A DNA stretch of 5,290 bases, taken from contig QNAF01000198.1 in assembly GCA_003641405.1 (NCBI GenBank), forward strand, positions 1-5,290. Direction: 5' to 3'. Both the position numbers and the translations under genes were made by a program. The notes beneath the pieces were generated by a model that searched no databases, was not told the origin of the DNA, and saw nothing but the letters and a program-made list of their open reading frames with translations. This document shows positions 4,300-5,290 of this stretch, in pieces. The stretch is from Candidatus Zixiibacteriota bacterium (GTDB lineage: Bacteria; Zixibacteria; MSB-5A5; GN15; FEB-12). Within the stretch, counting starts at the first letter, position 1; the number at the start of each line of letters is the position of its first letter.

Positions 4300-5290
4300 C
4301 TAAATATCGAATATCTTGCCGGGATTCAGAATGCCGTGGGGGTCAAACTGCTGCTTGATTTTGCGCATCAGGTCAACGGCCGGGCCATGTTCGGATTCAA
4401 ACTGTTTCTTGTGACCCAGTCCGATCCCGTGCTCGCCGGAGATTGTCCCGCCCAGTGACAGCGTTTTCTCAATGATTTGATCGTTGATATGCATTGCTTC
4501 GTCCCACTCGGATTTATCTTCGCGCTTGGCGAGCATCAGCGCGTGCAGCAACCCCATGCCGACATGTCCGAACGTAAACATGGTGATGTCGTTCAGGTCA
4601 CCAAGATAGTGACAGAATTCAACCATCTCTGGCAATTTCGAGATAGGGAAAGCGACATCGTTGCGGATAATGCTGTGTCCGGGTTTGAAGTGTTTCACGG
4701 AATCGGTAGCCCAATGGCGTATCTCCCACGGGCGGTGACCTTCGGACAGTGTCAAAGGCTTAGCTTCCAGTTCGAGGCAGATTGACTCAGCGAGTTTGCT
4801 GTTGGATTCGAGTGTTGCCTTCGGTCCGTGGAACTCCAGGAAAAGTATGGGGGATTCATCAAGACCGTATCCTTTGAGCTTGTTCAACGCGATAGCCAGT
4901 CGGCGATCAAGGAACTCGATAGCGGCCAGGTCAAGACCATATTTGCGCATCTCCGAAACAGCCTGTACCGCCTGTACGTCGGTTTTGAACACACATGCTG
5001 TCTGAAGGCGGTCTTCTGGCAGCCCCGCCAGTCTGAGTGTGATTCCGCAGATGATGGCAAGGGTGCCTTCGGAACCAGATACCAGATCAACCAGATTGTA
5101 GCCGCTGGATCTTTTGATAGCGCGATTGCCAATCGTCATGATCTCACCGGTACCGGTAACGATTTTGAGTGCCAGCACATACTCCCGCGTACCGCCATAC
5201 ATGACGGAGTAGATGCCACTGGCGTTGGTCGATACCATGCCGCCGATAGAGGCGATGTCTCCCGATCCGCCCGGCGAAGGGGGAAGGAAG
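4300..5290 (-). CDS. FAD-linked oxidase, GlcD/D-lactate dehydrogenase type (N-terminus cut by window)
   Basis: The last 329 residues of a VAO/PCMH-fold flavoprotein that oxidises a 2-hydroxy acid such as D-lactate or glycolate. The frame is open to base 5290; the ATG at 5238 is the internal Met of the conserved IGGMVSTNASG motif, not the start. Counting from that Met: residues 1-70 complete the FAD-binding domain (YGGTREYVLALKIVTGTGE, then SGYNLVDLVSGSEGTLAII). Residues about 75-312 form the FAD-oxidase C-terminal domain: NDVAFPISKLPEMVE, GHVGMGLLH (224-232), SGEHGIG (268-273) and the closing LNPGKIFDI. The His pair and the Glu expected to bind metal are kept, but the usual HxGDGNxH motif has Met for Asp and Leu for Asn. 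About 130 N-terminal residues are missing compared with the family. The exact substrate cannot be told. Confidence 0.9.
   Translation of the reverse strand, partial: FLPPSPGGSGDIASIGGMVSTNASGIYSVMYGGTREYVLALKIVTGTGEIMTIGNRAIKRSSGYNLVDLVSGSEGTLAIICGITLRLAGLPEDRLQTACVFKTDVQAVQAVSEMRKYGLDLAAIEFLDRRLAIALNKLKGYGLDESPILFLEFHGPKATLESNSKLAESICLELEAKPLTLSEGHRPWEIRHWATDSVKHFKPGHSIIRNDVAFPISKLPEMVEFCHYLGDLNDITMFTFGHVGMGLLHALMLAKREDKSEWDEAMHINDQIIEKTLSLGGTISGEHGIGLGHKKQFESEHGPAVDLMRKIKQQFDPHGILNPGKIFDI

Overview
The window reads as chromosome of an uncultured or environmental bacterium, most plausibly of the FCB superphylum (Zixibacteria, Latescibacteria, Marinimicrobia and relatives). This is an inference from three things: a secreted protein with a classic type IX secretion (T9SS) type A C-terminal sorting domain (YPNPFNPTT ... 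KMLLLK), a second secreted protein with paired dockerin-like repeats (GNIDGS...DLSLLVHHLFI), and moderate GC content. No rRNA, tRNA, CRISPR array or phage gene was seen.

Layout. (1) 1-1170, + strand: a tightly packed operon whose left end is cut by the window. It encodes an ECF-type sigma factor, a small two-helix membrane protein with the N-terminal layout of an anti-sigma factor, and a YbjQ/UPF0145 protein. The reading frames overlap by 8 and 4 bases, so the three are probably translationally coupled. (2) 1313-1893: a self-contained REP/RAYT unit. A REP-associated tyrosine transposase (Y1/HUH family) is bracketed by a perfect 28-base inverted repeat. Each copy is a 9-bp hairpin with GTAG at its 5' foot, the hallmark of REP elements. 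The HUH motif reads N-L-H, so the first metal-binding histidine is missing. (3) 1930-4003: two divergent genes for secreted proteins, a T9SS cargo on the minus strand and a cohesin-like/dockerin protein on the plus strand. They are separated by a 253-base regulatory region with a near-consensus sigma70 promoter for the plus gene and a plausible weaker one for the minus gene. (4) 4004-4299: a convergent intergenic region holding a strong intrinsic terminator and three further long palindromes. Two of these share an architecture and a GTCRGG arm with the REP hairpins. (5) 4300-5290, minus strand: the C-terminal two thirds of a GlcD/D-lactate-dehydrogenase-type FAD-linked oxidase, cut by the right end of the window.

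How the parts relate. The sigma/anti-sigma pair is probably an envelope-responsive regulator with YbjQ as an accessory. The two secreted proteins are probably co-controlled from the shared divergent region and belong to the extracellular or cell-surface repertoire. The REP/RAYT unit sits between the 3' ends of two convergent transcription units, where insertion does least harm. The oxidase is metabolically unrelated to the rest. The most interesting material is the palindrome system: a GTAG-footed REP pair around a variant RAYT, and longer double-stem relatives about 2.2 kb away with no transposase of their own in this window.
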